Positions 19,234-20,258 of a stretch of DNA of 20,258 bases are shown here, piece by piece. The translations under genes and the position numbers were made by a program. Source of the stretch: Chara braunii (taxonomy: Eukaryota; Streptophyta; Charophyceae; Charales; Characeae); the NCBI GenBank assembly GCA_003427395.1, contig BFEA01000007.1, positions 3,376,780 to 3,397,037 of the forward strand, written 5' to 3'. The first letter of the stretch is position 1; every line of letters begins with the position of its first letter. Below the pieces are notes generated by a model. The model ran no database searches. It had not been told where the DNA came from and worked only from the letters and a program-made list of their open reading frames with translations.

Positions 19234-19293
19234 CTCTTGGTTGGCCAAGAGGAAGAAGGTCACCAAAATCCACTGGATCTTGGCCTTCAAGAT
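19234..19293. other. Two small perfect hairpins
   Basis: CTCTTGG-TTGG-CCAAGAG at 19234-19251 and ATCTTG-GCCTT-CAAGAT at 19277-19293. They directly precede the 125-bp hairpin units. Confidence 0.75.
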
Positions 19294-19302
19294 GCTGGCA
19301 AC

Positions 19303-19544
19303 CTGCTGCTGCAGCAGAAAAAATTACAATAATAATAAAATAATCAAGGGTTGGCTGAAATCTTGATCAGCCACCTTGATTGCACTAACACGCAGCCCCC
19401 TAGCCAGGGAGTTCTTCACTGCTGCCAAGGTGTTGCTGCAGCAGTAGGATAAATAATAATCATCATCATCTGGGTGGGCTAAGATCTTGATCAGCCACCC
19501 AGATCTCCCTGTAGTGCAGCCCCCTAGCCAGGGGGGTCGTCAAG
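19303..19544. repeat. ~125-bp tandem units with covarying hairpins
   Basis: Two units share CTGCTGCAGCAG-type starts (19303, 19433), AATAATAA, a hairpin (19343-19380 and 19468-19504) with the common inner sequence ATCTTGATCAGCCACC, and CAGCCCCCTAGCCAGGG (19393, 19517). The outer stem is ATCAAGG/CCTTGAT in unit 1 and ATCTGGG/CCCAGAT in unit 2. The two arms change together. CCCCTAGCCAGGGG is a second small hairpin in each unit. Confidence 0.88.
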
Positions 19545-19558
19545 GTCCTCAACAAGCT

Positions 19559-19586
19559 GCACGTGGCACTGCAGATGGCCACGTGC
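19559..19586. other. Perfect hairpin with two CACGTG boxes
   Basis: GCACGTGGC (19559-19567) and GCCACGTGC (19578-19586) are exact inverted repeats around a 10-nt loop. Each arm has a CACGTG (G-box) palindrome. It follows the second 125-bp unit and may be a third, diverged hairpin of the same array. Confidence 0.8.
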
Positions 19587-19611
19587 GCAGACAACAACAG
19601 CCACAATGCTC

Positions 19612-19626
19612 GGGGGGGGGGGGGGG
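19612..19626. repeat. G15 homopolymer
   Basis: Fifteen G residues, followed by GTAAATAGC. The same GTAAATAGC occurs again at about 19697 after another G-rich block. Confidence 0.93.
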
Positions 19627-19744
19627 TAAATAGCAGCCTACCCACTGCTGCCCTGCTGCCCGCTACTCGCTGCTCGCCGACGGGAGGAGGAGGGAGTGTA
19701 AATAGCTCGTGTGAAACTGTTCAACAGAAACGTCCCACTCTACA

Positions 19745-20095
19745 AAGGCATGCACATAGTTTGGCTAGTGTGTTGTAGCACTGGCTATGCACACGAATGG
19801 TCAGTAGCTGCTTGGGTTCGAACCCTGGCAACAACATGCATCCCGAATCTTGATATTATAATATGGGAGCGGGGCGGGGTGGGGCTGCGAGGCAGCGTGG
19901 GCAAGTGTGTGTGTGCGGCGACCTTGGCCTTGGCGCTTGTGTGCACACGTCGTGACAACACTCTCTCTTTGTCTCGCCTCATGTCGCTCCCTTGCATTTC
20001 CCACTCTGATGCCAGTGTGACGGACCCATCGGGATAGCGGTCCATCAAGATGAAGAAGAAGGGTTGAGGAAGGAAGAGATGGAGATGGAGATGGG
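19745..20095 (+). mobile_element. tRNA-derived SINE-like element
   Basis: TGGCTAGTGTG (19762-19772) fits a Pol III A box (TRGCNNAGYNGG), and GGTTCGAACCC (19815-19825) is a perfect B box, 53 bp apart start to start. Between them is GTAGCACTGGCTATGC, as in the D-arm and anticodon region of tRNA-like heads. The T-arm stem GGG/CCC is intact, but flanking acceptor arms do not pair, so it is not a working tRNA. The body may run through CGGGATAGCGGTCC (about 20029) to a purine-rich tail with GAAGAAGAAGG and GGAGAT repeats (20046-20095). Right and left limits are uncertain. Confidence 0.5.
19865..19884 (+). other. G-quadruplex motif
   Basis: Four G runs of 3, 4, 4 and 4 with loops of 3, 1 and 1 bases. 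The short loops predict a stable G-quadruplex within the SINE-like body. Confidence 0.8.
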
Positions 20096-20114
20096 GTATA
20101 CCCCCAGCGAACTG

Positions 20115-20256
20115 ATTGGACCGGACTGGACTGGCATGGTACCGACAGTGGTACTGAGCACGACTGGACTGGACTGTACTGAAACATTGGACCGGACTGG
20201 ACTGGCATGGTACCGACAGTGGTACTGAGCACGACTGGACTGGACTGTACTGAAAC
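20115..20256. repeat. Two identical 71-bp tandem repeats
   Basis: Copies at 20115-20185 and 20186-20256 are identical over all 71 bases that I compared. Each unit has inner GGACTGGACTGG-type pentamer repeats at both ends and a GGTACC palindrome in the middle. The array reaches the window's end and probably continues. The lack of divergence means a recent expansion. Confidence 0.95.
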
Positions 20257-20258
20257 AG

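Noticed and set aside
18911-19273. 120-codon minus-strand frame starting MDFGDLLPLG
   Set aside because: Low-complexity Ser/Pro/Thr/Phe peptide from the purine-rich tract; no domain.
19755-19835. A functional tRNA gene
   Set aside because: The A and B boxes are good, but no acceptor stem pairs and the anticodon arm is unclear; a SINE-type head fits better.

Overview
This window looks like intergenic DNA from a large, repeat-rich plant-lineage nucleus (land plant or charophyte-type alga). The basis is two decayed Ty3/gypsy LTR retrotransposon fragments, one with a chromodomain as in chromoviruses, long simple repeats, minisatellites, hairpin-forming repeats and a tRNA-like (SINE-like) head. 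I see no intact host gene, no rRNA and no convincing functional tRNA. The species cannot be named from the sequence alone.

Layout. 1-740: TG microsatellite, a three-copy ~66-bp repeat and an 8-mer repeat. 740-4300: mostly unassigned single-copy-looking DNA. 4300-4700: a short possible exon relic and an 86-bp duplication. 4700-6600: unassigned, with a 180-bp imperfect duplication and a 26-nt motif shared with position 2087. 6641-7617: a ~0.5-kb tandem duplication. 7895-8284: a foldback (long inverted repeat) element. 8709-10058: CT, TG and CAAT microsatellites. 10301-12990, minus strand: element A, an AT-rich Ty3/gypsy pol remnant in the order RT, RNase H, integrase, start of chromodomain. It has many stops and frameshifts and lost catalytic residues in all three enzymes. 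13328-13890: a minisatellite with a higher-order 168-bp (3 x 56) period. 14165-18153, minus strand: element B, a GC-rich Ty3/gypsy gag-protease-RT remnant. It has an intact CCHC knuckle and an intact YLDD motif, but a mutated protease active site and an internal RT deletion. 18185-19230: telomere-like repeats, three copies of a palindromic ACCCC..GGGGT motif and a purine-rich tract. 19234-19590: a cluster of hairpins, two of which lie in ~125-bp tandem units and differ by paired (compensatory) changes. 19745-20095: a Pol III A-box/B-box SINE-like unit. 20115-20256: two identical 71-bp repeats.

Nothing here forms an operon or pathway. The retrotransposon domains are relics of two separate elements, since both contain RT. 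The most notable unexplained structures are three dispersed copies of a GC-rich, GTCATGAC-containing, hairpin-rich head joined to an A/T-rich tail. Two of these copies sit right at the points where elements A and B are cut off. The foldback element and the covarying hairpin pair come next in interest.
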